NCBI GenBank assembly: GCA_024280535.1
Contig: JAJRPY010000044.1
Coordinates: forward strand, 1 to 7,695
Length of the DNA: 7,695 nt
DNA from: Gammaproteobacteria bacterium
GTDB lineage: Bacteria; Pseudomonadota; Gammaproteobacteria; PS1; Pseudothioglobaceae
Direction: 5' to 3'
In this document: piece after piece, positions 1 to 6,688 of the stretch
How the letters are laid out: each line of letters starts with the position of its first letter
Position numbering within the stretch: position 1 is the stretch's first letter
Made by a program: the position numbers and the translations under genes
The notes under the pieces: generated by a model
What the model was told of the DNA's origin: nothing
What the model saw: the letters and a program-made list of their open reading frames with translations, nothing else
Databases searched by the model: none

Positions 1-1493
1 AAATTAATACCGCTAGCAACAATCAAAATATGGTGGATGCTTTCTCCATCGGATATCTTTTCAATTTTTTTCTGAATGTGGTTAGTTGAGCCGAAATAAA
101 TGGACATATCAACTCTAATTATTTTTAATTGTGGGCATTGTTTAAGAGGCTTTTGTTCAATGTTTTCAAAATTTCTGGAGCCTTCGTTGTTGATGTTGTC
201 AATTGATAAAGTGGGGATGCTTGGGGTTGAGGTTTTTGCCAAAAACAATACCAAAGACAACAATACGCCTAAATAAATAGCAAATTCTAACTCAAGAAAT
301 AGCGTTGCCAAAAAAGTCGTCACTAAAATGGCAGATTCTGATTTGCTATATTTAAAAATCTTCACAACGTGGTCAATATCAATCAAATTATAAGCCACCA
401 GCAAAATAATACCACTCATCGCAGCGATTGGAAGATAGGCGGTTAGGGGTGCGATTAGCAGCACGATAATCATTAAAAATAGTGCTGCAAAAATAGCCGA
501 TAATGGCGTTTTTGCGCCCGCCTCATAATTAATACCTGATCGAGTAAAAGAACCAGAACCTGCATAACTAGAGAAGAAACTGCCAAACATATTAGACAAC
601 CCTTGTCCGACAAACTCTTGATTGGCACTCACTCTTTGATTGGATTTTGTCGCAACCGCTCGACTGATTGAAACCGCTTCAATCAAGCCTAATAAAGCAA
701 TTGCAAACGCTTCTGATGCCAGTTTAGACAGGGTAGAAAATGAAAAATCAGGCATTGACAAAGGCGGTAAATTTGCAGGAATTTCACCAACCAGAGCAAT
801 ATTTGTACCAAGTTGAAGTTTGGTTAAATAAAATGCCAAAAAACTACCCAATACCATACCAATAAGCAGATTAGGCGACTTGGGCAAAAATCTTTTAAAC
901 AGGACTGCGCTTAACAGGGTAACCAAGGCAATCAGTAGCAAATAACCATCTAAACTGGCAAAACCTTGATACAAGTCAGCCCAAACATGCAAGAATGATT
1001 CGCCTTTAGGCACATAAATACCCGTAATGTGTTTTAGTTGACTGGTGGCAATTAAAATGGCTGCCCCCGAGGTAAAGCCAATAATCACCGTATGCGAAAC
1101 AAAATTGACCAAGGTGCCAAATCTGGCCAAGCCAAATGCGAATTGATACACCCCAGCAAGAAATGTTAAGGTTAGTGCCATAGAGACAAATTCTGGTGAA
1201 CCTGGCTCAACGTGTCGGCTGATAGTCGAAAACATTACAATCGAAATGGCAGTTGTTGGCCCTGAAATCAAATGATAGGAAGAGCCAAATAGTGCGGCAA
1301 TAATTGGGGTAACCATTGCGGTATATAAGCCGTATTCTGGTGGCAAGCCTGCGATTGTGGCAAAGGCAACGCCTTGGGGTAAAACCACTACTGCGCCCGT
1401 CAACCCAGCAATAATATCTGCTTTTAAAGTATGTCTGTTGACTGCTTTAAACCATATTAAAAATGGCAGTAATGCGATTAGTCTATTTTTCAT
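1..1493 (-). CDS. SulP-family inorganic anion transporter (3' end outside window)
   Basis: This is a multi-pass inner-membrane transporter of the SulP/SLC26 family, which moves sulfate, bicarbonate or similar anions. The substrate cannot be told from sequence. I translated 497 codons without a stop, and the frame leaves the window at base 1. The N-terminal half has the family signature PEYGLYTAMVTPIIAALFG at residues 52-70, followed by SGPT at 77-80. The middle holds the conserved NQEFVGQGLSN and GSFTRSGIN blocks, then hydrophobic segments up to about residue 425. From about 455 a cytoplasmic STAS domain begins, including IRVDMSIYFGS, and the window ends in its VASGIN strand. Only the last part of STAS is missing; the family is usually 500-600 residues. 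The ATG at 1493 shares ATGA with the nusB stop, so translation is probably coupled to nusB. The Shine-Dalgarno is weak (AGAG, about 12 bases upstream). The family is certain; a link to sulfur or carbon metabolism is inference. Confidence 0.93.
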   Translation of the reverse strand, partial: MKNRLIALLPFLIWFKAVNRHTLKADIIAGLTGAVVVLPQGVAFATIAGLPPEYGLYTAMVTPIIAALFGSSYHLISGPTTAISIVMFSTISRHVEPGSPEFVSMALTLTFLAGVYQFAFGLARFGTLVNFVSHTVIIGFTSGAAILIATSQLKHITGIYVPKGESFLHVWADLYQGFASLDGYLLLIALVTLLSAVLFKRFLPKSPNLLIGMVLGSFLAFYLTKLQLGTNIALVGEIPANLPPLSMPDFSFSTLSKLASEAFAIALLGLIEAVSISRAVATKSNQRVSANQEFVGQGLSNMFGSFFSSYAGSGSFTRSGINYEAGAKTPLSAIFAALFLMIIVLLIAPLTAYLPIAAMSGIILLVAYNLIDIDHVVKIFKYSKSESAILVTTFLATLFLELEFAIYLGVLLSLVLFLAKTSTPSIPTLSIDNINNEGSRNFENIEQKPLKQCPQLKIIRVDMSIYFGSTNHIQKKIEKISDGESIHHILIVASGIN

Positions 1494-1918
1494 CGGTTGT
1501 TTATCTCTATTATTCTTAATTTTTTAGCCAGCTTGTCTAGTGAGGCATTAATAAGCTTAAAGCCCCCTTCAGCACCGTATAACTTAGCAATGTCGAGTGC
1601 TTCGTTAATGACTACTTTATAAGGTACTTCGATGCTATGTTGCAATTCGTAAGCGCCCAAATAAAGTACCGCATGTTCAACCGCACCTAGTTCGTCAGTT
1701 TCTCTGGAAATGGTTGGGGCAATAAGCGCATCTAATGCTGTTCTATTTTTCAAAATATTAATAAACAGGCTAGAAAAAAATGCTTTGGATATTTTACCCT
1801 CTTTTTGAGCAAGGAATTGTTGCTCAATATTCAGCACCTCACCGCCTGAAACCATATATTGATATAGCGCCTGCACCACGCGTTCTCGTGAGCGATGTTT
1901 TGGGGTTTTGAATGCCAT
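1490..1918 (-). CDS. nusB: Transcription antitermination factor NusB
   Basis: NusB is a small all-helical RNA-binding protein that pairs with NusE (ribosomal protein S10) at boxA RNA and supports antitermination of rRNA operons. The 142 residues match the family's usual length of about 140. An arginine-rich first helix (RSRERVVQALYQ, residues 9-20) is followed by the VEHAVLYLGAYEL helix (80-92) and the strongly conserved EVPYKVVINEALDIAKLYG block (97-115). The C-terminal helix KLINASLDKLAKKLR replaces the usual FVNGVLDK form. The ATG at 1918 lies 2 bases after the ribH stop, and no strong Shine-Dalgarno is visible, which suggests coupling to ribH. The position directly behind ribH is the normal one in Proteobacteria. 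The TGA stop overlaps the start of the SulP gene. Confidence 0.96.
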   Translation of the reverse strand: MAFKTPKHRSRERVVQALYQYMVSGGEVLNIEQQFLAQKEGKISKAFFSSLFINILKNRTALDALIAPTISRETDELGAVEHAVLYLGAYELQHSIEVPYKVVINEALDIAKLYGAEGGFKLINASLDKLAKKLRIIEINNR

Positions 1919-1920
1919 AC

Positions 1921-2436
1921 CTAAAACGCCTGAGAGTCTGCTTGTTGCATCAAATACAGCATTTCAATCATAGCCATAGTAGCCTCTTCACCCTTGTTGC
2001 CTTTGTAGCCACCAGCACGACCGATAGCTTGTGGCATATCTGAAGTAGTCAATACGCCAAAAGTGGTTGGAATTTCAGACTGATACGCTACATCAGCTAC
2101 GCCACGCGCGCATTCATTACAGACAAATTGAAAATGAGGTGTTTCGCCATTAATCACCGCACCCAGAGTGATAATGCCATCGTATAGATTAGAACGAATG
2201 TCACCTGCAATTTTTTTTTGTGCAGCTATACGCTTAGCCAATAATGGAATTTCAAATGCACCAGGCGCATAAAATACATTAACCTTATCAGTCTCAATGC
2301 CATATTTCTCTAACGTTTGCTGTGCTGAGGTCAATAATTTATCCCCAATATCTTGGTAAAAATAACCCACAATAATTGCCACTCTACGACCTTTTAAAAA
2401 GTCTTTATTTGCATTTTTGTCAAATTGAAAGTTCAC
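1921..2436 (-). CDS. ribH: 6,7-dimethyl-8-ribityllumazine synthase
   Basis: RibH condenses 5-amino-6-ribitylamino-uracil with 3,4-dihydroxy-2-butanone 4-phosphate to give lumazine, the penultimate step of riboflavin synthesis. The family forms pentamers or icosahedral shells. Motifs are clear: APGAFEIP (57-64), GAVINGETPHFQFV with the catalytic histidine at 101, FGVLTTSDMPQAIGRAGG with the phosphate-binding arginine at 140, and GNKGEEA (146-152). At 171 residues it is longer than the usual 155 or so. About nine extra residues lie between APGAFEIP and YDGIITLGAV (roughly 72-83), and there are short extensions at both ends. The usual VIRG is VING, and the substrate-site SRFN region reads GYFYQDI, a form I recall from alphaproteobacterial homologues. 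The start is GTG, immediately preceded by an in-frame TAA, with no later Met before residue 134. A good Shine-Dalgarno, AAGGGG at 6 bases, supports this GTG. Confidence 0.96.
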   Translation of the reverse strand: MNFQFDKNANKDFLKGRRVAIIVGYFYQDIGDKLLTSAQQTLEKYGIETDKVNVFYAPGAFEIPLLAKRIAAQKKIAGDIRSNLYDGIITLGAVINGETPHFQFVCNECARGVADVAYQSEIPTTFGVLTTSDMPQAIGRAGGYKGNKGEEATMAMIEMLYLMQQADSQAF

Positions 2437-2442
2437 TTAAAA

Positions 2443-2448
2443 CCCCTT
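2443..2448 (-). promoter_or_regulatory. Ribosome binding site of ribH
   Basis: AAGGGG lies 6 bases upstream of the GTG start of ribH and overlaps the TAA stop of ribBX. It is the clearest Shine-Dalgarno in the riboflavin cluster and decides the start: an in-frame stop directly precedes the GTG. Overlap with the upstream stop codon fits termination-reinitiation from ribBX to ribH. Confidence 0.75.
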
Positions 2449-3523
2449 ATTTGTTAATTTCTATGTATTCACTAACCTCTAAGCCAAAGCCTTTTAAGCC
2501 ATGTAATTTTCTGGGATGACCCAGAATTTTCATTTTCTTAACACCCAAATCCGATAAAATTTGCGCCCCTACACCATAAGTTTTTATATCATCACCACTG
2601 GCATCACGCATACTGCCGTCAATATTCTTTAAAATGGACTGATCGCTTTGTCTTCTGAGCAATAAAAACACTCCGCTATCAGCCTTGGCTATGTGTTTTA
2701 AGGCATCGTTCACACTAAAACTGCTTGAAACCTCTTGTAACACATCTTTGAGCGTATCCTCCATGTGCACGCGAACAACGACCTCTTTATCACAGCTAAT
2801 ATCACCCTTAACTAACGCCAAATGGGTTTCATTATGAATACTATCCAAAAAGGAAACCAGCCTAAAAGAGCCGTATTTAGTGTTAAATTCACGCTCGTTA
2901 ATGCGCTCAATGGTTTTTTCATTCTCAATACGATATGAAATTAAATCTTCAATCGTACCCCATTTTATGTTGTGCTTTTGAGCAAAAATTTCCAAATCAT
3001 CACGACGTGCCATCGAGCCATCTTCGTTTAAAATTTCCACAATAACGGACGCTGGTTCAAAACCCGACAAACGCGCCAAATCACAGCCTGCTTCTGTATG
3101 CCCTGCGCGAATTAACACGCCACCAGGTTGCGCCATCAACGGAAAAATATGCCCAGGCTGAACAATATCAGCCGCAGTGGCATCGGCTGCCACCGCATCT
3201 AATACAGTTTTGGCTCTATCGGCTGCTGAAATGCCAGTTGTTACGCCGGCTACTGCCTCGATTGATACGGTAAAATTAGTGCCGTTTGCATCGTTATTTT
3301 GTGCGACCATTAAGGGTAAATTAAGCTGCTTGCAACGTTCTTGAGTGAGTGTCAAGCAAATTAGTCCGCGACCATGGGTGGCCATAAAGTTAATTGCTTC
3401 TTTGGTGCACGTTTCGGCAGGAATAATTAAATCGCCTTCGTTCTCACGATCCTCATCATCCATCAGAATGATCATTTTGCCTTGTTTGTAATCCGCTATA
3501 ATTTCTTCAATTGTTGCTTTCAT
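2447..3523 (-). CDS. ribBX: 3,4-dihydroxy-2-butanone 4-phosphate synthase fused to a degenerate GTP cyclohydrolase II-like domain (RibBX type)
   Basis: The N-terminal domain (about 1-205) is a complete RibB, which converts ribulose 5-phosphate to dihydroxybutanone phosphate plus formate. It keeps the metal- and substrate-binding DDEDRENEGD (22-31), HGRGLICL (50-57), GISAADRAKT (97-106), HIFPL (125-129) and RAGHTEAG (139-146). The C-terminal part (about 210-358) has the fold pattern of GTP cyclohydrolase II but lacks its chemistry. RVHSEC is replaced by RVHMED (251-256), the CDCG motif is gone around SSSFSVND (266-273), HRQEGRxIGL has become RRQSDQSIL (290-298), and there is no cysteine after residue 244. 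It therefore should not bind zinc or open GTP. Automatic annotation is likely to call it bifunctional RibBA, which would be wrong. A RibBX variant with such a tail is described as common in Proteobacteria. The ATG overlaps the ribE stop as ATGA; no strong Shine-Dalgarno is seen. Confidence 0.94.
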   Translation of the reverse strand: MKATIEEIIADYKQGKMIILMDDEDRENEGDLIIPAETCTKEAINFMATHGRGLICLTLTQERCKQLNLPLMVAQNNDANGTNFTVSIEAVAGVTTGISAADRAKTVLDAVAADATAADIVQPGHIFPLMAQPGGVLIRAGHTEAGCDLARLSGFEPASVIVEILNEDGSMARRDDLEIFAQKHNIKWGTIEDLISYRIENEKTIERINEREFNTKYGSFRLVSFLDSIHNETHLALVKGDISCDKEVVVRVHMEDTLKDVLQEVSSSFSVNDALKHIAKADSGVFLLLRRQSDQSILKNIDGSMRDASGDDIKTYGVGAQILSDLGVKKMKILGHPRKLHGLKGFGLEVSEYIEINK

Positions 3524-4122
3524 TGTGCTGATTGTCTGTTGAGTAATTGTTCTAAATGGCGTGCGATAATATCTACCTCAAGATTAACTTTGCTAGCCAC
3601 TTGCAACGCATTCAAATTGGTTGTGGCCAAGGTATGCGGGATAATATTAAGCTCAAAACTATTGTCAATAATGCTATTAACCGTCAAACTCACGCCATTA
3701 ATACACACAGACCCTTTTTTAGCAATGTATTTTACCAAATTATCAGGTGCGCTTATCTGCAAACGGGTTGATTTGCCGTCGCTGACTTGATGGCTAACTT
3801 CGGCAACACCATCTACATGGCCACTAACCAAATGCCCGTCAATACCTTGGTCAAATCTTAAGGATTTTTCCAGATTAACGCTATCGCCCTGTGCTGACTG
3901 GGCAAAAGTTGAGCAATCTAGTGTCTCTTGCGACACGTCTGCTGTAAAAAAATCATGCCCAACTTCAATGGCCGTTAAACACACCCCATTAACTGCAATA
4001 CTATCACCAATAGCCACACTGGAAAAATCAAAACTAGGCGCATAAAAACCAAATACTGCACCCTTGTCATAGACAATTTTAGTTTTGATATTGCCGAGTG
4101 CTTGGATAATGCCAGTAAACAT
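3520..4122 (-). CDS. ribE: Riboflavin synthase, alpha subunit
   Basis: RibE dismutates two lumazine molecules to riboflavin plus the pyrimidine that RibH reuses (the gene is called ribC in some E. coli nomenclature). The 200-residue protein has the expected two tandem lumazine-binding barrels. The N-barrel (1 to about 97) starts MFTGII, with GDSIAVNGVCLT at 39-50 and DVSQETL at 62-68. The C-barrel repeats this as KGSVCINGVSLTVN at 136-149 and NIIPHTL at 159-165. The inter-barrel GHLVSGHVDG (96-105) and the C-terminal VNLEVDIIARHLEQLL helix (179-194) are typical. The MFTGI start is canonical, so the ATG at 4122 is secure. However, the bases upstream (TTCACTCCTACTT) contain no Shine-Dalgarno and instead resemble the anti-Shine-Dalgarno end of 16S rRNA. 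It is the first gene of the tight riboflavin cluster and follows a 62-bp gap. Confidence 0.96.
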   Translation of the reverse strand: MFTGIIQALGNIKTKIVYDKGAVFGFYAPSFDFSSVAIGDSIAVNGVCLTAIEVGHDFFTADVSQETLDCSTFAQSAQGDSVNLEKSLRFDQGIDGHLVSGHVDGVAEVSHQVSDGKSTRLQISAPDNLVKYIAKKGSVCINGVSLTVNSIIDNSFELNIIPHTLATTNLNALQVASKVNLEVDIIARHLEQLLNRQSAQ

Positions 4123-4184
4123 AAGTAGGAGTGAACAATATTAAAATAATAAAGTATGCTAATTTTACGCTAACCAAAATCGAA
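4123..4184 (-). promoter_or_regulatory. Intergenic gap upstream of ribE; possible weak promoter
   Basis: This 62-bp AT-rich gap is the only spacing above 10 bp among the minus-strand genes, so an internal promoter for ribE-ribBX-ribH-nusB-sulP could lie here. On the minus strand, TTGGTT (4177-4172) could act as a -35. TAAAAT (4167-4162), CATACT (4158-4153) and TATTAT (4151-4146) are -10-like, but none combines with a good -35 at 16-18 bp. The gap is too short for an FMN riboswitch, and no GC-rich hairpin with a T run is present. Read-through from yihY is equally possible. Confidence 0.25.
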
Positions 4185-4964
4185 TTAGAGAGTATCTTTA
4201 TGTTCAAAACAATAACAAAAACTAGCCCCAAGCAACACAATCAACCAGGCCAAATAAATCCAAATCATCAGCAACAGTAACATTGACAATGCACCGTAAA
4301 TTAATTCATATATGGGGAAATATTGCACATATAAAAACATCAAATATTTGATCAACTCTAGCAATATTGCCGCGATAACGCCTGCTTTAAGGGCGTTTAC
4401 ATAGCGTACTTTTTCTAACGGCACTGCGTAATACAAAATTGAGAAACCAATACTGGATAGCACCAAGGGCACAATTAATGGTGCATAATCAATGACTGGC
4501 AGTTGGGAAAACATATCTGAAGCTGCCACATAAGAGCTTAAAAATAACGAGGTAGCCAAAAAAAGTGGTCCTAAGAATAATACAAATAAGTAAGAGAGCA
4601 ATCCACGCATCCAGTGGCGATGATGTGCATCATGCCAAATTAAATTAATGCGTTTGTCAATTTCATACAGCATCAATATCACCGCAGAAAACAAAAAACC
4701 GACACTAATCCCCTTTAAGGATTGTGCCTGATTAACAAACTGCTGAATATAGTCTTTAACCACATCGTAATTATGCGGCAACACTTGATTATACAAAAAT
4801 TGCTCTAAATACTGTTGCAGTTCGTAAAAGTACGGCGATAATGAAAAAACACCCAAACCTAAAGCCAAACTTGGAATAATTGCAAACATCGTACTAAAAG
4901 AGAGAATGGAAGCAGATTCAAACCCTTGCCGTTCAACAAATCTTTTTAGTGCGCTGATTATCAT
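4185..4964 (-). CDS. yihY: YihY/BrkB-family inner-membrane protein
   Basis: This is a member of the YihY/BrkB (UPF0761) family of six-pass inner-membrane proteins. The family's function is not established; the old ribonuclease BN name is considered a misassignment. Six hydrophobic segments are visible at about residues 20-42, 87-107, 123-148, 160-182, 190-215 and 226-250. Family marks are YIEQF-like YIQQF (73-77), ID..LN.IW-like IDKRINLIW (103-111), the LGPLFLATSLFLSSY stretch (132-146), and the C-terminal FPIYELIYGALS with WLIVLLGA (241-248). The N-terminal cytoplasmic part is about 25 residues shorter than in E. coli, but the membrane core is complete. The frame opens GTG-ATG: I take the ATG at 4964 (259 residues), with the GTG at 4967 as the alternative; residue numbers here count from the GTG. 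Either start is within 4 bp of the ybiT stop, so the two genes are probably co-transcribed. Confidence 0.9.
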   Translation of the reverse strand: MIISALKRFVERQGFESASILSFSTMFAIIPSLALGLGVFSLSPYFYELQQYLEQFLYNQVLPHNYDVVKDYIQQFVNQAQSLKGISVGFLFSAVILMLYEIDKRINLIWHDAHHRHWMRGLLSYLFVLFLGPLFLATSLFLSSYVAASDMFSQLPVIDYAPLIVPLVLSSIGFSILYYAVPLEKVRYVNALKAGVIAAILLELIKYLMFLYVQYFPIYELIYGALSMLLLLMIWIYLAWLIVLLGASFCYCFEHKDTL

Positions 4965-4968
4965 CACT

Positions 4969-6558
4969 TTATTTTTTTTGTGATGCTAAATAATCTTCGT
5001 AATTACCCGAATAATAATGCATGCCATCTTCTTTTAACTCCACCACCTTAGTCGATAGCGAAGAAACAAACTCTCGGTCATGACTAACAAATATCAAAGT
5101 GCCCTCATAATTATCCAGTGCCAAATTAAGCGCCTCAATTGACTCCATATCTAGGTGGTTAGTTGGCTCATCCATCACCAATACATTAGGCTCTTGCAAC
5201 ATCAATTTACCAAATAACATCCTGCCTTTTTCGCCTCCTGATAGCGATTTAACGCTTTTAATAATATCATCTTTGCCAAATAACATTTTGCCCAAAACAC
5301 CGCGCATATCTTGTATATCTTGCTTGGATTGTTTAAATTGCATCATCCAATCAAGCACTGTCATATCTTCTTCAAAATCCGCACTGTGGTCTTGCGCATA
5401 ATAACCAATATTGATATTTTCACTCCACTTAACCTTGCCTTTATCCGCCTCAAGTTCACCCACTAAGGTACGCAGTAAGGTGGTTTTACCAATACCATTT
5501 TGCCCAATAACGGCAACACGCTCTCCCACTTCAAACAAAAATTCAATGTCTTTTAACACCGCCAAATCACCAAAACTTTTACTCAGATTTGTTACTTCTA
5601 ATACATTTCTATGCAGTCTGTGTGCTTGATTAAATATAATATATGGACTCACTCTTGAAGAAGGCTTGATATCATCAAGTTCAATTTTTTCCAGCTGTTT
5701 TTGACGTGAGGTTGCCTGCTTGGCCTTAGATGCATTGGAAGAAAAACGAGAAACAAAATGCTTAAGCTCTTTAATCTTAGCCTCTTTCTTGGCATTATCA
5801 ACCTGCATTTTTTCTTGAATAGCTGTTGAGGCAATCATAAATTGATCATAATTACCAGGAAATGTATTTAAGGCACCATAATCCAAATCAGACATATGCG
5901 TACAAACACCGTTTAAAAAATGCCGATCATGCGAGATAATCACCATAGTGGCTTTACGCTCATTAAGCACATTGACCAGCCAACTAATCGAATTAATATC
6001 CAAGTTATTAGTCGGTTCATCTAATAATAAAATTTCAGGGTCTGAAAACAAGGCTTGAGCAAGCAAAATACGCAATTTCCAGCCTGGTGCAATTTCACTC
6101 ATCAATCCGTAATGTTGTTCTTCAGGAATATCCAAACCCAATAATAACTCACTGGCCGAAGACTCTGCCATGTAGCCATCCATTTCAGCAAATTCCATTT
6201 CCAACTCGCCAACCTTAATACCGTCTTCATCACTCATCTCGGGCAAGGCATAAATACGGTCTCTTTCCTGTTTAACCTTCCACAGTTTTTCATGCCCCAT
6301 AATCACGGTATCCACCACACGAAACGCCTCAAAAGCAAATTGATCCTGACGCAAAATACCCAATCGCTCGCCATCACTAATACTCACTGTTCCATTAGAA
6401 GGCTTTAATTCACCCGTTAATATTTTCATAAAAGTTGACTTTCCGCAACCGTTTGCCCCAATCAATCCATAGCGATTACCGCCCTGAAATTTAATTGAGA
6501 TATTTTCAAATAAAGGTTTTTCACCAAATTGCATGGTGATGTTGGCAGTGGAAATCAT
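4969..6558 (-). CDS. ybiT: ABC-F family ATPase, YbiT type
   Basis: This is a soluble ABC-F protein with two nucleotide-binding domains and no membrane segment. The family acts on the ribosome near the E site to modulate translation. It resembles E. coli YbiT along its whole length (529 versus about 530 residues, from memory). In this numbering, Walker A is GANGCGKST (34-42) and GQNGIGKTT (352-360). Walker B is [11 protein letters not shown] (177-187) and [10 protein letters not shown] (461-470), with switch histidines in SHDRHF and SHDREF. The second signature LSGGEKGR (439-446) is canonical; the first is IAPGWKLR, as in YbiT itself. The charged linker between the domains (about 235-315) is the P-site tRNA interaction motif region. 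Two starts compete. The ATG at 6558 matches the family N-terminus ([12 protein letters not shown]). A TTG at 6585 adds nine residues and has AGGGA at 6 bases. The TAA stop follows an A8 tract. Confidence 0.95.
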   Translation of the reverse strand: MISTANITMQFGEKPLFENISIKFQGGNRYGLIGANGCGKSTFMKILTGELKPSNGTVSISDGERLGILRQDQFAFEAFRVVDTVIMGHEKLWKVKQERDRIYALPEMSDEDGIKVGELEMEFAEMDGYMAESSASELLLGLDIPEEQHYGLMSEIAPGWKLRILLAQALFSDPEILLLDEPTNNLDINSISWLVNVLNERKATMVIISHDRHFLNGVCTHMSDLDYGALNTFPGNYDQFMIASTAIQEKMQVDNAKKEAKIKELKHFVSRFSSNASKAKQATSRQKQLEKIELDDIKPSSRVSPYIIFNQAHRLHRNVLEVTNLSKSFGDLAVLKDIEFLFEVGERVAVIGQNGIGKTTLLRTLVGELEADKGKVKWSENINIGYYAQDHSADFEEDMTVLDWMMQFKQSKQDIQDMRGVLGKMLFGKDDIIKSVKSLSGGEKGRMLFGKLMLQEPNVLVMDEPTNHLDMESIEALNLALDNYEGTLIFVSHDREFVSSLSTKVVELKEDGMHYYSGNYEDYLASQKK

Positions 6559-6591
6559 GGGCTTAGAATGGTTTTTAAAAAACAATGATTA

Positions 6592-6596
6592 TCCCT
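6592..6596 (-). promoter_or_regulatory. Possible ribosome binding site for an upstream TTG start of ybiT
   Basis: AGGGA sits 6 bases before a TTG at 6585-6583 that is in frame with ybiT and would add MFFKNHSKP. No comparable Shine-Dalgarno precedes the family-consistent ATG at 6558. The sequence favours the TTG by spacing, while family alignment favours the ATG. Both may be used. Confidence 0.4.
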
Positions 6597-6624
6597 GAAT
6601 CTAATGCAAATATCACACCGATTA

Positions 6625-6654
6625 ATCACAATTAACCATCTATTGGCGTATAAA
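6625..6654 (+). promoter_or_regulatory. Candidate sigma70-type promoter for ftsW in the divergent intergenic region
   Basis: ATCACA at 6625-6630 could be a -35 (4 of 6 consensus bases) and TATAAA at 6649-6654 a -10 (5 of 6), with an 18-bp spacer. This would start transcription about 30 bases before the ftsW ATG. The region between ybiT and ftsW must contain promoters for both directions. On the minus strand I found no convincing pair. A small inverted repeat, TTAAT-CACA-ATTAA (6622-6635), overlaps the candidate -35 and could be an operator or chance. Confidence 0.3.
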
Positions 6655-6688
6655 ATAGCAGGTAAATTGACACCAAATACTGCCCAAA

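Noticed and set aside
3482..3790. Plus-strand open frame of about 100 codons with Cys-rich start, and a second one inside it (3556-3771)
   Set aside because: Both lie antisense to the clearly functional ribE/ribBX coding sequence, have no recognisable domain or ribosome binding site, and read as the complement of conserved RibE motifs.
4162..4180. ATTTT/AAAAT inverted repeat between yihY and ribE, considered as a terminator
   Set aside because: The stem is five A/T pairs with no GC and no proper T run, too weak for an intrinsic terminator.
5411..5834. Short open frames over ybiT (plus 5411-5629, minus 5649-5834)
   Set aside because: They are out-of-frame shadows of the conserved ATPase and resemble no protein I recognise.
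6667..6672. Perfect TTGACA on the plus strand just before ftsW
   Set aside because: A -10 at 16-18 bp would fall at or after the ftsW ATG, where the bases (TGTTTG) do not fit, so it cannot drive ftsW from its ATG.
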